A stretch of 64,000 nucleotides of DNA from Leishmania donovani (lineage: Eukaryota > Euglenozoa > Kinetoplastea > Trypanosomatida > Trypanosomatidae), in assembly GCF_000227135.1 (NCBI RefSeq), contig NC_018240.1, positions 1-64,000 of the forward strand. The letters run 5' to 3'. Every line of letters starts with the position of its first letter. Position 1 is the first letter of the stretch. Positions 10,330 through 19,890 of the stretch are shown piece after piece. The notes beneath the pieces are model-generated. The model was not told where the DNA came from, did not search any database, and saw nothing but the letters and a program-made list of their open reading frames with translations. Both the position numbers and the translations under genes were made by a program.

Positions 10330-11220
10330 TCACATTACCGTCCCCTTGAGCGATGCAGGGGTGCGTTTTGCGTCGCCACTTTGGCCCCCAAGACTGCCTT
10401 TTACAGGCGCGTAGTCGAGGCGGTGAAAACGGCTTGGACCCCATCTCGCAAGCTCCGCCTTGTGCGCCGCGGTGCAGTAGCCTTTGTGGTGGTCGAAACC
10501 GTACTGGGGGAACGCGCGATGCATAACGGACACCGCGTACGCGTCCCTTGCAACCTTGGCGACAATCGATGCAGCCGCGATGGACAGAAGCGTTGCATCG
10601 CCCTTGACCACAGTCGTGCAGCCAAAACCATCCAAAGCAGGGTATTCGACGCCTATCCGCTTACGAGCCTCAACCTTTCGCACCGCCTGTACGCACACCC
10701 GCTGTCGCTCCTCGCCGGACAGGAACGTCCACGGAACTCGATTACCGTCAATGAGAATCGCGCAGGTCAGCGGAGTGAGGGTGTCGAGCCCACTCACCGC
10801 ATTGTACGAGCGCACAACGGCGTCACACACTGCAGACATCCCCTCGAGCGTGGCATTAAGGATGTTGCGCTCGTTGATGACAGAAACGTCGACGAGCGCC
10901 GCAGCCACTGCTTGCAGTGGCTTGCGCCGCTGATACCGCACGAGGCAGCACGTGCCATCCCTCACGGTGGTCCCCACGAAACCTTCGACGCCTGCGTCGC
11001 TCAGCTCCGCGCACATTGCCTCGAGTGTCTCGGCGCGATCGATCTCCTTCATCTTCTTGCTGTCCAACACAGCGTAGCGCACCGGCGTGGCGGAAATGCG
11101 GTAGAGGGTGGCAGCGACACCCACCGGACCTGCCATGCAGCCGCGACCTGCTTCATCGACGCCAATCACGTATCGAATGGAGGGACGCAGCCCCGCTCCG
11201 TCCCTCTCCGTTGTATCCAT
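10330..11220 (-). CDS. Ribonuclease HII, bacterial type
   Basis: This 296-residue enzyme cleaves the RNA strand of RNA/DNA hybrids and removes ribonucleotides from DNA. The motif YVIGVDEAGRG is at 17-27, with Asp22 and Glu23 as metal ligands. The third acidic residue is Asp158 in ILIDGNRVPW, and the fourth is Asp208 in VVKGDATLLSIAAASIVAKV. The bacterial-like tail, GYCTAAHKAELARWGPS (247-263), favours RNase HII over eukaryotic RNASEH2A. Trypanosomatids carry several type 2 RNases H, some mitochondrial. No clear presequence is seen here, so location is open. About 30 extra residues lie between Asp158 and Asp208 compared with bacterial enzymes. The ATG at 11220 was chosen because the longer frame starts with GTG. 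Confidence 0.94.
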   Translation of the reverse strand: MDTTERDGAGLRPSIRYVIGVDEAGRGCMAGPVGVAATLYRISATPVRYAVLDSKKMKEIDRAETLEAMCAELSDAGVEGFVGTTVRDGTCCLVRYQRRKPLQAVAAALVDVSVINERNILNATLEGMSAVCDAVVRSYNAVSGLDTLTPLTCAILIDGNRVPWTFLSGEERQRVCVQAVRKVEARKRIGVEYPALDGFGCTTVVKGDATLLSIAAASIVAKVARDAYAVSVMHRAFPQYGFDHHKGYCTAAHKAELARWGPSRFHRLDYAPVKGSLGGQSGDAKRTPASLKGTVM

Positions 11221-11233
11221 GTCACTCAGATAA

Positions 11234-11257
11234 GACACAGGCGTGCACGCCTGTGTC
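11234..11257. repeat. Perfect 24-bp palindrome upstream of RNase HII
   Basis: The half-site GACACAGGCGTG is followed at once by its exact reverse complement. In RNA it can form a 10-bp stem with a TGCA loop. It ends 13 nt before the RNase HII ATG on the transcribed strand, so it may lie in the 5' UTR or just outside the mature mRNA. Confidence 0.9.
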
Positions 11258-11560
11258 GCGGTTGTCGTGGTGGTCTTCGTTTTCTGCGACGGCGTGTTCG
11301 GTCAGAAGATCACGAGCAAGGGAAGAAACAATGCAGCAGGAAACGGAGAGGACCAGCGAAGTACACGGGAGAGGGGTGCCGCAGGCATGAAGCGTACACA
11401 GGGAAAACTATTGGGAGGTGGAGAAGAGAAGCAGAGCTGTCGCCCACACGACATGGACACACGCTGCGCCCGTGAGACGGCGGATGGGGGGAGGAGGGAG
11501 AATGGGGGAGATGACAAACAGAAGCTGCCCGCCCGCGCAGTGCTGCAGCTAGCCCATCAC

Positions 11561-11905
11561 TCAGCCACTCAGAAAGTACACAGCAACGGTGGCAATGGCG
11601 ACGATGACACGTGAGCGTTGGTTCATCCTGCTGACCTTCCGCGGTGCGTGTGCCAACTGCAGCTCGTGTGTGAAACACGCCCGTTCAGAAGAAGTCGAGG
11701 GAGAGAAGAGGCGGAGGGTGTTCGGTGTACCCGCGCGGTAAACACACACGCACCACAGGGGGAGGGGGGCGCGTGCACACGTGTACGCACCCAGCACAAC
11801 GAAAAGAACGCCGAGCGCCGCATAGAGGACGAATGCGTAGCGGTAACATGAGCGCGAGTAGTACCAGCAGCGGCGACAGCAGCGGTCTTTCTCACGAGCA
11901 CACAC
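11561..11905 (-). CDS. Possible small membrane protein, ATG missing or shifted
   Basis: An open frame of about 115 codons has two hydrophobic segments in the same frame: YAFVLYAALGVLFVVLGAY, and near the C-terminus VIVAIATVAVYFLSG. The first segment uses codons ending mostly in G or C, as real Leishmania genes do. However, the frame begins at GTG. The only in-frame ATG is at 11626, giving just 21 residues. Other ATGs just upstream, around 11909-11916, are out of frame in a short GT run. It may be an unannotated small protein, a frameshifted relic, or chance coding character in a UTR. Family unknown. Confidence 0.25.
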   Translation of the reverse strand: MCAREKDRCCRRCWYYSRSCYRYAFVLYAALGVLFVVLGAYTCARAPLPLWCVCVYRAGTPNTLRLFSPSTSSERACFTHELQLAHAPRKVSRMNQRSRVIVAIATVAVYFLSG

Positions 11906-11969
11906 GCATGCACATGAAGAAGAAAGGTATTTGCGAGAGGGGGGAGATAGAAGGCTCCGTAAAAACCCT

Positions 11970-13355
11970 TCAACCGGTAGAGGTGTGGAGTGATAGATCT
12001 AGGTCTAAGTTTGTGTCAGGAAGGAGGCGCAGTGCCTCAGAGACTTGCTCGGCCTCCTCAAGCACCGCCAGGATGTCGGCGGGAACGGTTCCGGGTGGTT
12101 TGCCGTCGCCATAAAGTAAGGGAGCGCAGCGGCCGCTCTCCGGTAGCGGCGCAGACGCCTCGAGGTCGACGCGCCTAAGCAGTTCCTCAGCGGAACTCAC
12201 AATGCTCGCGAGGGGACTTGTGCAGCTGTCTGCCGTTTCGCGTGCATGGGCCTGCGACAACGCAGTAAGTCCACGCAGCGTGCGAGGATGGAAAGTGCAT
12301 TCCCGCATCTCCGCCTCGCAACGCGCCACCACGGCGTGGTGCAGCCGCTCGCTGCGGCGTCGCTGCCACATCGCTGCGCGCGCGGAGAGTGGGGCCTGCT
12401 CAAAGCGGGTCGATGTGTTGATGCGCGGTGCAAACGTCTCTTCCGGGCATACATCGCGCGCCACATCCAGCGCTGCCCTCGGTCGCAGGAGTCGCTGGTG
12501 AGTGGTGTCGCCTCGCTTTGAAGCGATGAGGCCGCTGACGGAGTCGGTGCGGGGGCAGAACTCGTTTCTGGATCGCACACGCGCCAGTTTCTCGTGCGTC
12601 TGGTCTTGAGCGCGTCGCGTCACCGCATCTTCGTAAAGGCGTTGGTATGTCGCCATGGACGCCGTTTTGGTCTTTTCGCCCCTCGAGCTGCGCAGATTGG
12701 TCACATCAGCGAAAGTTGCGGTGTCTGTGCCCGAATCCCCGGAACCACTGTAGAGTCGCTCGACGACGGGTCGGCTGGACTTCATGGTGCGTGCACGGGC
12801 AGAGATGGTAGGCCTGAAGGAAAACCTTGCCACCTCCTTCTGGCGCTTTTCCTCGAGATGCCCCTCCGCGCGCTTGTGGCGCTCCATCAGCACATCGCCG
12901 ACTGGCAGTTGCATCCAGCCGTTCCGCCTCCGCTCCGACGCTGCCATCTCACGCGAGACGGGCAGGATTGCTGGCTGGCACGTGTATGCCGTCGCCCTCT
13001 CCGCGAGAAGGGCGGATTGGCGCTCACCTCGGTGTTGTCGGGCGGCCTCGGCAGACGCGTGAAGGGAAGGTGTGGGTACGAAAAGGCGCCGCTGAAGTTC
13101 TGGTGACGGCGGTCGCACAATCGATTCCAAGGCAGCCGCTTCAGACGTGCGCTTGTGCCGCTGCGCCTCCCGAAGCCTCTCCTGGTACACTGCGCCGTAC
13201 CGCAGTAGTCGATCCTCCACGCGGACGACTGCTTCATGTGGGCGGCCCGACTGCACAGGAGACAGCTCGCACACAACATCAGAAGTGACTGCAGTGGTGG
13301 CGGCGCCCAAAGTAGGAGACGATGGCGAGGCTCCCTGTGCGCATAGATGAGACAT
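11970..13355 (-). CDS. Unknown protein with repeated F-x-P motifs
   Basis: A 461-residue protein starting MSHLCAQGASPSSPT. It is basic and mostly helical, with recurring short motifs of the form (T/S/E)F-x-P-R/T: FSFRPTIS, EFCPRTDS, TFAPRINTS and TFHPRTLRG, spaced by about 50-90 charged residues. Such F-x-P spaced repeats recur in kinetoplastid cytoskeletal and flagellar proteins, but I cannot name this family. The C-terminus is acidic and leucine-rich. The frame extends 114 codons upstream through sequence that looks like UTR, so the ATG at 13355 was preferred. No membrane segment or signal peptide is seen. Confidence 0.85.
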   Translation of the reverse strand: MSHLCAQGASPSSPTLGAATTAVTSDVVCELSPVQSGRPHEAVVRVEDRLLRYGAVYQERLREAQRHKRTSEAAALESIVRPPSPELQRRLFVPTPSLHASAEAARQHRGERQSALLAERATAYTCQPAILPVSREMAASERRRNGWMQLPVGDVLMERHKRAEGHLEEKRQKEVARFSFRPTISARARTMKSSRPVVERLYSGSGDSGTDTATFADVTNLRSSRGEKTKTASMATYQRLYEDAVTRRAQDQTHEKLARVRSRNEFCPRTDSVSGLIASKRGDTTHQRLLRPRAALDVARDVCPEETFAPRINTSTRFEQAPLSARAAMWQRRRSERLHHAVVARCEAEMRECTFHPRTLRGLTALSQAHARETADSCTSPLASIVSSAEELLRRVDLEASAPLPESGRCAPLLYGDGKPPGTVPADILAVLEEAEQVSEALRLLPDTNLDLDLSLHTSTG

Positions 13356-14222
13356 AAAAGAACGTATGAGTGCGTGTGTCTGTGCGTGTGTGGGGGGAGG
13401 GGGGAAGGACAGTAAGAAAGCGGAAGGAGGGGGAGAGGGTGGAGATGTCATACGAGTATGAGAAAAGTAGCGCAGTGCATGAAAGTGGGCGGAGCCCTCA
13501 AGGTAGGTTGGGGAGGGGGTCACGGAGAGGCGCGCGCGTGGAGATTGCGGTGTGGTGAACGCGACCTGGGCAGCCGTTGCGGTGAACGGGGAAATAGCAC
13601 GTGACGACAGACGCAGAAGAGTAACATCATGGCAGCTCATGCAGCAACAGCTGAGGCGCAGCCGTAGACGCACAGCTCGCCCTCTGCGGTTGGGCACTCA
13701 CCGATCACAAGGAGAGAGCAAAAGCATGGATGATCAAGACGGCGCGGCGAGGGGTACGCAAGCGAACACATATATGCAGGGGGAAGAGAGGGTCAGAGGG
13801 GAGGGGGGCGCAGGCGCATCACCCCCTCTGCATACGCATGTAAAGTAGCAAGCGACAGAGAGAGAAAGGTGGAGACTCGGGCGAGGAGGAGGAAGAGTGG
13901 GAGGGGGAGGGCGCAGGCGAAAGAGTGCAACAGACAATGAGGATAAGGGAGAAGAAAGGGAGCAATGGTGCGCATGAGTTGCTGTACATAAAGTTGGTGG
14001 TTGTGTGTCGAAACAAGAAAGCCGCTACTTGACTTCCGTTGAGGGCACACCTCATATACTGGCAGCACTTTCGCCTCACCTCACATCTCCCCTCGCCTAC
14101 AGCATCCCCTGCTGTCATCCCAGTCCCCATTCCCGGCCGGTCCAGTAGCACGCGTCCCAGCGAGGGAGAGCAAGGCCGGAATGCAACATCTCGCAGGGGT
14201 CCAAGAGGGGAAAGATGAGGCA
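13356..14222. other. Spacer, no gene recognised
   Basis: An 867-bp spacer made of GGGAGG-type purine runs on the plus strand (pyrimidine tracts in RNA), notably 13388-13440 and 13789-13810, suitable as splice signals for the gene starting at 13355. Confidence 0.55.
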
Positions 14223-14813
14223 TCACGCGCTGCTGCCGGCCGACGGAGGCGACTGGAATCGATAGCTGAACGTGCTGGGGTTCTTGGGGGAGTAAGCGGT
14301 GGGTTTGCTAGAGGATGGGAAGTATGTGCGCTGCTGCTGCGCCTCTGCCAGGTGAGCCCGCCGCGACTCCTCAAACAACTGATGCACTTTGGGCAGCGCC
14401 GTCTTCGCCGCGGGTGAGGTGTGAGGAGCGACAGCCACCCTCTGGTGTAGGCTACGAGGCTGCTCCGCCAGGTACGAAATGCTCGCCTCTCGTGAGCCGC
14501 GGCGACGCAGCTTGAGCTCGCGGCCGGTACGAGCGTCGTGACGATCCATAATGGCATGGATGTCGTTATAAAGGCGTGCCGAGGCGCGGCGGATGCGCTC
14601 CGGTGTTGGCACGCGAGTCACGAGTTGCCGATCACGCGCAGCGGCAGTATCTTTGGGGCTGAGTGAGGCTTCCTTGGTCGCATTCTCTCGAGACTGGCCG
14701 GCCTCCCGGATTGTTTCCAGCGCTAATAATTCATGGTTGTTGCTGCTCTCCATCAACACGTCCATGTAGCGGAACTGCGGCGTCGGTCGTGAAGGCGGTG
14801 CAGCAGCGTCCAT
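14223..14813 (-). CDS. Unknown small basic protein
   Basis: A 196-residue protein starting MDAAAPPSRPTPQFRYMDVL. It is Arg/Ala/Ser-rich, with one predicted amphipathic helix around ERIRRASARLYNDIHAI and a Ser/Pro-rich C-terminus ending PPSAGSSA, probably disordered. No domain, signal peptide or membrane segment is recognised. The open frame extends 50 codons upstream through a hydrophobic, poly-Phe stretch that corresponds to a pyrimidine tract, so that part is best read as UTR. It is accepted as a gene because its composition contrasts sharply with the surrounding low-complexity spacers. Confidence 0.7.
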   Translation of the reverse strand: MDAAAPPSRPTPQFRYMDVLMESSNNHELLALETIREAGQSRENATKEASLSPKDTAAARDRQLVTRVPTPERIRRASARLYNDIHAIMDRHDARTGRELKLRRRGSREASISYLAEQPRSLHQRVAVAPHTSPAAKTALPKVHQLFEESRRAHLAEAQQQRTYFPSSSKPTAYSPKNPSTFSYRFQSPPSAGSSA

Positions 14814-15597
14814 GGCAGTAGCAATGGCAGCCCACGGTGCTGCAGACGGCGATGGTGTGCTTGGTTGGGTGGAAAATGGCACAATGAAAGAAAAAAAAAG
14901 ATGGAAAATCCGCGAGAGGGGAGGAGAAGAGACTGCAAACACGCTGACAACGGGGGCGCGCACCGCTGCGAGGCCACTCGAGGTAGAAGAGCGGTATTAA
15001 CGTGTGTGTGGGAGGGAGGGGGAGAGGGAGAGAAAAAAAAAGGGTGCGGAGACCGCTGAGAGTGGAACAAGAATCGAAAAGGCACTGAAATGACGCATCC
15101 CTGTATGAAGTGTGCATCTCGGCCCATCTTCCTCCCCTCGTCACTCGCGCGGTGTGCATTTATACTCCATGGAGAGAGGGAAGTGGGCATTAAAACGCGG
15201 AGAACCAGCGGGTGGGCGCGAAGACGTGAAAGCACGTCTTCGCGCAGTAGTAGGAAGGGCCACACAATGATGTCCCCCCCCCTCTGCCGAGCGAAGAAGG
15301 CTTCCACCATCCTCGTGCGGTGCACTCGCGCGAGGTGTACGCACACAAGCACAGGAAGGATAAAGTCAATGTATACGTTGAGCGGTGTGCATACACGCGC
15401 GGTCATCAGTCATCCCACACCCGCCATCCGCGCCCCCGTACACATCTCAGTTGAAATAACTATGTTGAGTGCTCGGTTGCGTCTCCTTGCAAACAAGGTC
15501 AACAAAACAAAGGGCAATCACGCCACTGTCACCACATACGCACACAAAGCAAAGGCCTTACGCAGAGGCAGACACGCACACAGCTTCTCGGCGCGCC
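14814..15597. other. Spacer upstream of the 196-residue protein
   Basis: This stretch contains pyrimidine tracts on the minus strand at about 14882-14935 and 15008-15045, and otherwise mixed sequence. It includes the 3' UTR of the polymerase gene. No gene was recognised. Confidence 0.55.
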
Positions 15598-18500
15598 TCA
15601 CTCGGTCGCCTCCGCCTTGGACGTCGCCGTTTCCCCGCTCTCCTCCTCCTCGGACGCGACGCTCTCCTCCATCACCGCCGAGAAGTTCGACTTGGCCGTC
15701 GTCAGGTCCAAAAAGTCATGCACCTCTGCGGGCCTCGTCTTGCGCTGCTTCGACACAAACGTGTAGTCGTCGTCTTTGATGCTCTCCATGGAGCACATGT
15801 CTACCCCGCACGACGCAGAGACTTGCAGCGGCACGCTGATCTTCACGCCAGGGAACACCTTTGGGACGTACTCGTGCACCGAGCCGAGGATGCGGCATGT
15901 GTCCGTTACGCATTCCCGCAGCACATCGACGTGGCAGTCCATCCACACCGAGTCGTGAACAAAGTTGATGAGAAACGCGCGGTCCTCGTAGAAGTCTCTC
16001 CGCACAAAGTGCCGGTAGAGCCGGCCGAGCATCATCTGCGCCAGCTCCGCGCCGTAGCCTTGAATTGGGTAGTTCTTGATGGGAGGCAGGTTCAGCACCA
16101 CATCCCGCGTGCGCAGGCTCATCCGCAGCCCCGTCGGCATCTCGGCAATGAAGCTGGTGGGCAGTCCTGGGTTGTTCGGGCGAAGCGCGACCGACCGGAT
16201 AATGCGGTGAAACTGCGCGATGCCGGGGTACTCCTCATTCTCTCTCTGAATCGACGCCTCCAGGTCCTTTACGGGAATGCCGGTGGTCTTGTGCAACAGC
16301 GGCACCCCAGCGCCGTACAGACGTTGAAAGGAGAACTGCTTCGCCGTCTTGCGCAGCTTGACGTACTTGGGGACATTGCGCTTGTAACCCTGGTAAATCT
16401 CGTCGTACGGCAGCCCGCTAAAGAACGCCGCCCGCTTCACGTGGAAGTCGACACCGCTATTGAGGTCTTTTGTGAGGTTTGCGTCGTTGCACAGGATCGC
16501 CAGCACCACAATCTCCAGTTGCGAGTAGTCCACCTCGACGCAACGCCCCTTGGAGCCGAAGCGGGACACAAAGAGACGCCGCACAGACGACTTATCGTCC
16601 TTCGGAATGTTCTGGCAACTCGGGTAGGCGCTAACAGTACGCGACGTCGTCGTGGCGGTCATGTCGATGTGCTGGTGCACTCTGCCGTCTCGGTGCAGAA
16701 TGGCCAGCCGCCCGCCTGTGCTCGGTTGCAGGAACGTGGAGGTGTGACGGTCGAGCAGCTGCCGCTGCAGGAGCAGGCCTGCCGGCTTCACGCCGTGCGC
16801 GTGCAAGGACGCGAGCACAGTTTCGGAGAAGACTTTGCTCTGCAGACTTGCAATCAGCTTCACGTTGCGGACGTAGTCGGCAGCCACGCCGGGCAGCCGC
16901 ACCTTCACGAGCCGGTTTTGACGCTCTGCTGGTACAAAGCACCCGATCGACGGAGAGCGCAGGAAGCAGTTGGCGGCCTCGATCAAAATCTTGTCCCGCT
17001 GCACTACAGCGTCTTTGTCGGCGACACCGAGGATGTTGACCAGCACATACCAGAGTGCCTTTGTGTCCGTGTCAGCGCGGTGCAGGTCGCCTTCCGGCCG
17101 CACGTTGAGCGCTGTGATCAGGCGACTGAGGCGCAGAGAGGATGCGAGGGCATCCATGAGGGGTTGGTTCGTGCGTTTGGTGCGCATGCGCCATCGCAGC
17201 TCGCTCCGGTGAGCATTAAGGAGCGCCAGTGAGTCGCAAAACAGAATGCCGTCCAGCTGGCACTCCGGCGCGTGACACTCGAGCGCGCGGCGCAGCATCG
17301 GCTCGTCCACGGAGAAGACGTTGTGGCCTACCAGCACCAAAATCTCATGCGGGTTGTACGAGGCCTTGTCGAGGCGCAGATACTGGCCAATGCTCTTCGC
17401 GACCACGTCCACGGTCGGCGCGTCGCGCACCATAGCGTTTGTGATGTGGTGAATCCCAACAGTTCGCGGAGTGATGGAACGCTGCGGGTTCACGAGCGTG
17501 TGAAACGTGCTGTTCTCGATCGGGTCGAACATCGCCACTTCCACAATGGCGTCCGTGCTTGGGTTGAGCCCCGTTGTCTCGATGTCAAAGAAGACGATGC
17601 GGTACGTTTTTAGTTTCTGCGAGCCCTGCGCCTCGATGTGCTGATGGACGCGGTTCGGCAGCCCTCCCGACGTGGGCAGAGCGCATTGGGCCGCGTAACG
17701 CTGCAGGTGTAGCTCCCCAACCATGTGTGGGAAAGCGCCGTAGCGGTGGCAAAGATGGACCACGTTCGAAGTCCATAGAGGGGTATCGCGGGCGTGGGCC
17801 TGGTGTCCTAGCGAAATTGTGCCACCAAAGAAGTAGGCGTGCTGCTGCTGCAGCGACGCCCAGTCAAAGTAAATCCTCATGTCAACCGGTACCTCGCTCG
17901 GCACGTACGCCTCCATCGCCGCGTCCAGCACAGACGCGGCGCTCTTCAGCGAGGCCGTCTGCCGTGCCGCCTCCTCCGCATCGATGTGAATGCCGGCCTT
18001 CTCGATGCTCGCCATCGCAAGCAGGGAGTCCATGCGGTGCGCCAAGCTCAGCACCTGGCATTGTTCAAGCGCACGCTTCAACTGCTCCACAAACACCTTC
18101 ACTACCGCGGGCGCTGCATGGAGGAGAAACTGCCGCTGAAAGGCAAACGGGAGACGGTCGTTTGGCGTACCCACGCGCGACGATGGTGGCAGCTGCACAC
18201 CGTGACGTAGGGCCAAATCGTAAAGGCCGTTGCTGCCAGTGGTACATCGCTGCGCCTCGAGAAGGTACTCGGCCAGCGTCACACACCACACACGGCCGCC
18301 GCGCTTGATGAACTTCTGTAGCTCGGCATCACCCGACAGCAGCAGCACAAGCGACTTGGCATCGTGTGTGACGAGCACGTCGTATCCATCGAGGCTGGGT
18401 AAGCAGAACTGCCCGCGCTTCGTGTAGATGGCCCACGGCTCTACTGTCCGGTTCGCGTGGTCGGTGATGCACGCACTCAGCACGTGGTTGATGTCCGCCA

Positions 18501-19890
18501 CCGGGTTCATCGGCTGGGCATGCACGGTGTGGTCGGTGGCGACGTAGGCGATGGTGATGAACTTGTCGTAATGGCGCAGCTCCGCCTTCTCAGCTGCAAC
18601 ACGCTTGGGGAGAGTAAAGTAGCAGGCCCAGTCGAGGACGTTCTGTGGGGTCGCGATGCCCTCATCCGAGGAGCTGTTTAGCAGACGCAAGTGGTCACAC
18701 ATCTGGCTCTGGGAAAGCTTCTTGCGCTGATAACTGCGGAGTGTGTTGCCGGCTGCGGTGTAGATGCCGAAGAGCAGATCCGCGTCCAGAAAGTTCGCAG
18801 CCTCCTTCATCGCCCCCCAGTACCGCATCAGGTCGGACTGGTAGCAGCCACGAAGGCGGTCGCTCACCTCTGACGCGTATACGACGACGCAATCGTGGCC
18901 GGCCTTCACGACGGCGGTGCGGCAGCGAAAGAGTGCAGCGCGGTCGGTTCGGTTCGTGGGCACCAAGATCATCTGGCTGGAACGCGTATCGAGCAGGCAG
19001 GCAAGCACGTCAGAGAGCATGCCCTTGGCGGAGAAGCGGCGGCGGCTCACCGGGTCCCAGAGCGACACGTTAAGCCCACGAGTGCCGGCGCGCACGAGAT
19101 GGATGAGGTAGACGGAGAAGCGGGGCAGCACGTACGTGCTCACAGTCTGCAACGGGTCTGCCGACATCGCCTGGCACGCTGCAGTGCGGATGAATGCCCA
19201 ATGCGCCTGGAACCACGTGCACGTCATAGGAGCTGGAGACACACCAGACAAGGCGTCCTGTGTGATATCATGTGGCGACGGAGGACTGTGGCACAGCACG
19301 GAGCTGAGCTCGAGGGTGTCAACGTGAGTGGCCACTTGCAGCCCGCTGAACTTCAGCAAGGCCGTGAGCTTTTGGAGAGGCTCCTGCAGCCTTTTCCGCT
19401 CCTGTTCCGTCTCTACAACGGGTATGAGAGCAAGCTGCGGTGATTCGCCGCTAATGTGGGTCATGAGCTCATCCGCTACACTCCACACCTCGGAAGCCTC
19501 CATCCTCGTATCCACGCTACACACAATGGTGTCCGCCGCGATGGAAAAGATCTGGAAGGTGGCTGTCTGGAAGTGGTACCCCGCCAGGAAAGTCGCCACG
19601 CTGCTTTCCCCGAAGCTCTTCTTCGGCGAGTTACGCTGAGCAACGGCGCTTTGATTCTCGGCTGCCAGCCTCCGGATGTTGGTGTAGTATTCCTGCGTGC
19701 TGCGTACGACACCGGCGTCCACGGAAATGGGGACGCGAAAGAACTCGGCGTACTCCGCAGCGGCGTCCATTGACGGAGCCTTCCCTCTTGCCAGCGCTGC
19801 CTGGGCCTTCGTCAGGGACTGCACAGTGCAGCTTGAGCGCAGTGGTTGCACCAGCGCGCGGGGCCAGGAGCTAGACAAGCGACGAAACAT
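15598..19890 (-). CDS. POLIB: Mitochondrial DNA polymerase I-like protein B (POLIB)
   Basis: This 1430-residue family A polymerase should replicate kinetoplast DNA. The N-terminus MFRRLSSSWPRALVQPLRSS is Arg/Ser-rich without acids, a typical mitochondrial presequence. The polymerase thumb begins near residue 620 (SLLAMASIEKAGIHID). A DnaQ-type exonuclease is then inserted at about 760-945, with FFDIETTG, the HNVFSVD motif and HRADTD as the DEDDh residues. The palm and fingers follow: motif A VDYSQLE near 1120, motif B RKTAKQFSFQRLYGAG near 1180, and motif C FVHDSVWMD near 1313. All key acids are present. An exonuclease embedded within the polymerase domain is the reported hallmark of trypanosomal POLIB. 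The tail is acidic. The longer frame starts with GTG, so the ATG at 19890 was used. Confidence 0.95.
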   Translation of the reverse strand: MFRRLSSSWPRALVQPLRSSCTVQSLTKAQAALARGKAPSMDAAAEYAEFFRVPISVDAGVVRSTQEYYTNIRRLAAENQSAVAQRNSPKKSFGESSVATFLAGYHFQTATFQIFSIAADTIVCSVDTRMEASEVWSVADELMTHISGESPQLALIPVVETEQERKRLQEPLQKLTALLKFSGLQVATHVDTLELSSVLCHSPPSPHDITQDALSGVSPAPMTCTWFQAHWAFIRTAACQAMSADPLQTVSTYVLPRFSVYLIHLVRAGTRGLNVSLWDPVSRRRFSAKGMLSDVLACLLDTRSSQMILVPTNRTDRAALFRCRTAVVKAGHDCVVVYASEVSDRLRGCYQSDLMRYWGAMKEAANFLDADLLFGIYTAAGNTLRSYQRKKLSQSQMCDHLRLLNSSSDEGIATPQNVLDWACYFTLPKRVAAEKAELRHYDKFITIAYVATDHTVHAQPMNPVADINHVLSACITDHANRTVEPWAIYTKRGQFCLPSLDGYDVLVTHDAKSLVLLLSGDAELQKFIKRGGRVWCVTLAEYLLEAQRCTTGSNGLYDLALRHGVQLPPSSRVGTPNDRLPFAFQRQFLLHAAPAVVKVFVEQLKRALEQCQVLSLAHRMDSLLAMASIEKAGIHIDAEEAARQTASLKSAASVLDAAMEAYVPSEVPVDMRIYFDWASLQQQHAYFFGGTISLGHQAHARDTPLWTSNVVHLCHRYGAFPHMVGELHLQRYAAQCALPTSGGLPNRVHQHIEAQGSQKLKTYRIVFFDIETTGLNPSTDAIVEVAMFDPIENSTFHTLVNPQRSITPRTVGIHHITNAMVRDAPTVDVVAKSIGQYLRLDKASYNPHEILVLVGHNVFSVDEPMLRRALECHAPECQLDGILFCDSLALLNAHRSELRWRMRTKRTNQPLMDALASSLRLSRLITALNVRPEGDLHRADTDTKALWYVLVNILGVADKDAVVQRDKILIEAANCFLRSPSIGCFVPAERQNRLVKVRLPGVAADYVRNVKLIASLQSKVFSETVLASLHAHGVKPAGLLLQRQLLDRHTSTFLQPSTGGRLAILHRDGRVHQHIDMTATTTSRTVSAYPSCQNIPKDDKSSVRRLFVSRFGSKGRCVEVDYSQLEIVVLAILCNDANLTKDLNSGVDFHVKRAAFFSGLPYDEIYQGYKRNVPKYVKLRKTAKQFSFQRLYGAGVPLLHKTTGIPVKDLEASIQRENEEYPGIAQFHRIIRSVALRPNNPGLPTSFIAEMPTGLRMSLRTRDVVLNLPPIKNYPIQGYGAELAQMMLGRLYRHFVRRDFYEDRAFLINFVHDSVWMDCHVDVLRECVTDTCRILGSVHEYVPKVFPGVKISVPLQVSASCGVDMCSMESIKDDDYTFVSKQRKTRPAEVHDFLDLTTAKSNFSAVMEESVASEEEESGETATSKAEATE

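Larger units (their letters stand above)
11221..11969. other. Spacer with palindrome and a small hydrophobic ORF
   Basis: This 749-bp spacer contains a perfect 24-bp palindrome close to the RNase HII start and a coding-like but ATG-less frame at 11561-11905. Both are listed separately. The rest is purine-rich on the plus strand. Confidence 0.6.

Noticed and set aside
15469..17232. 587-codon open frame on the plus strand
   Set aside because: It lies antisense inside POLIB, whose motifs are unmistakable. Long antisense frames are common in GC-rich genes, and this one shows no domain.
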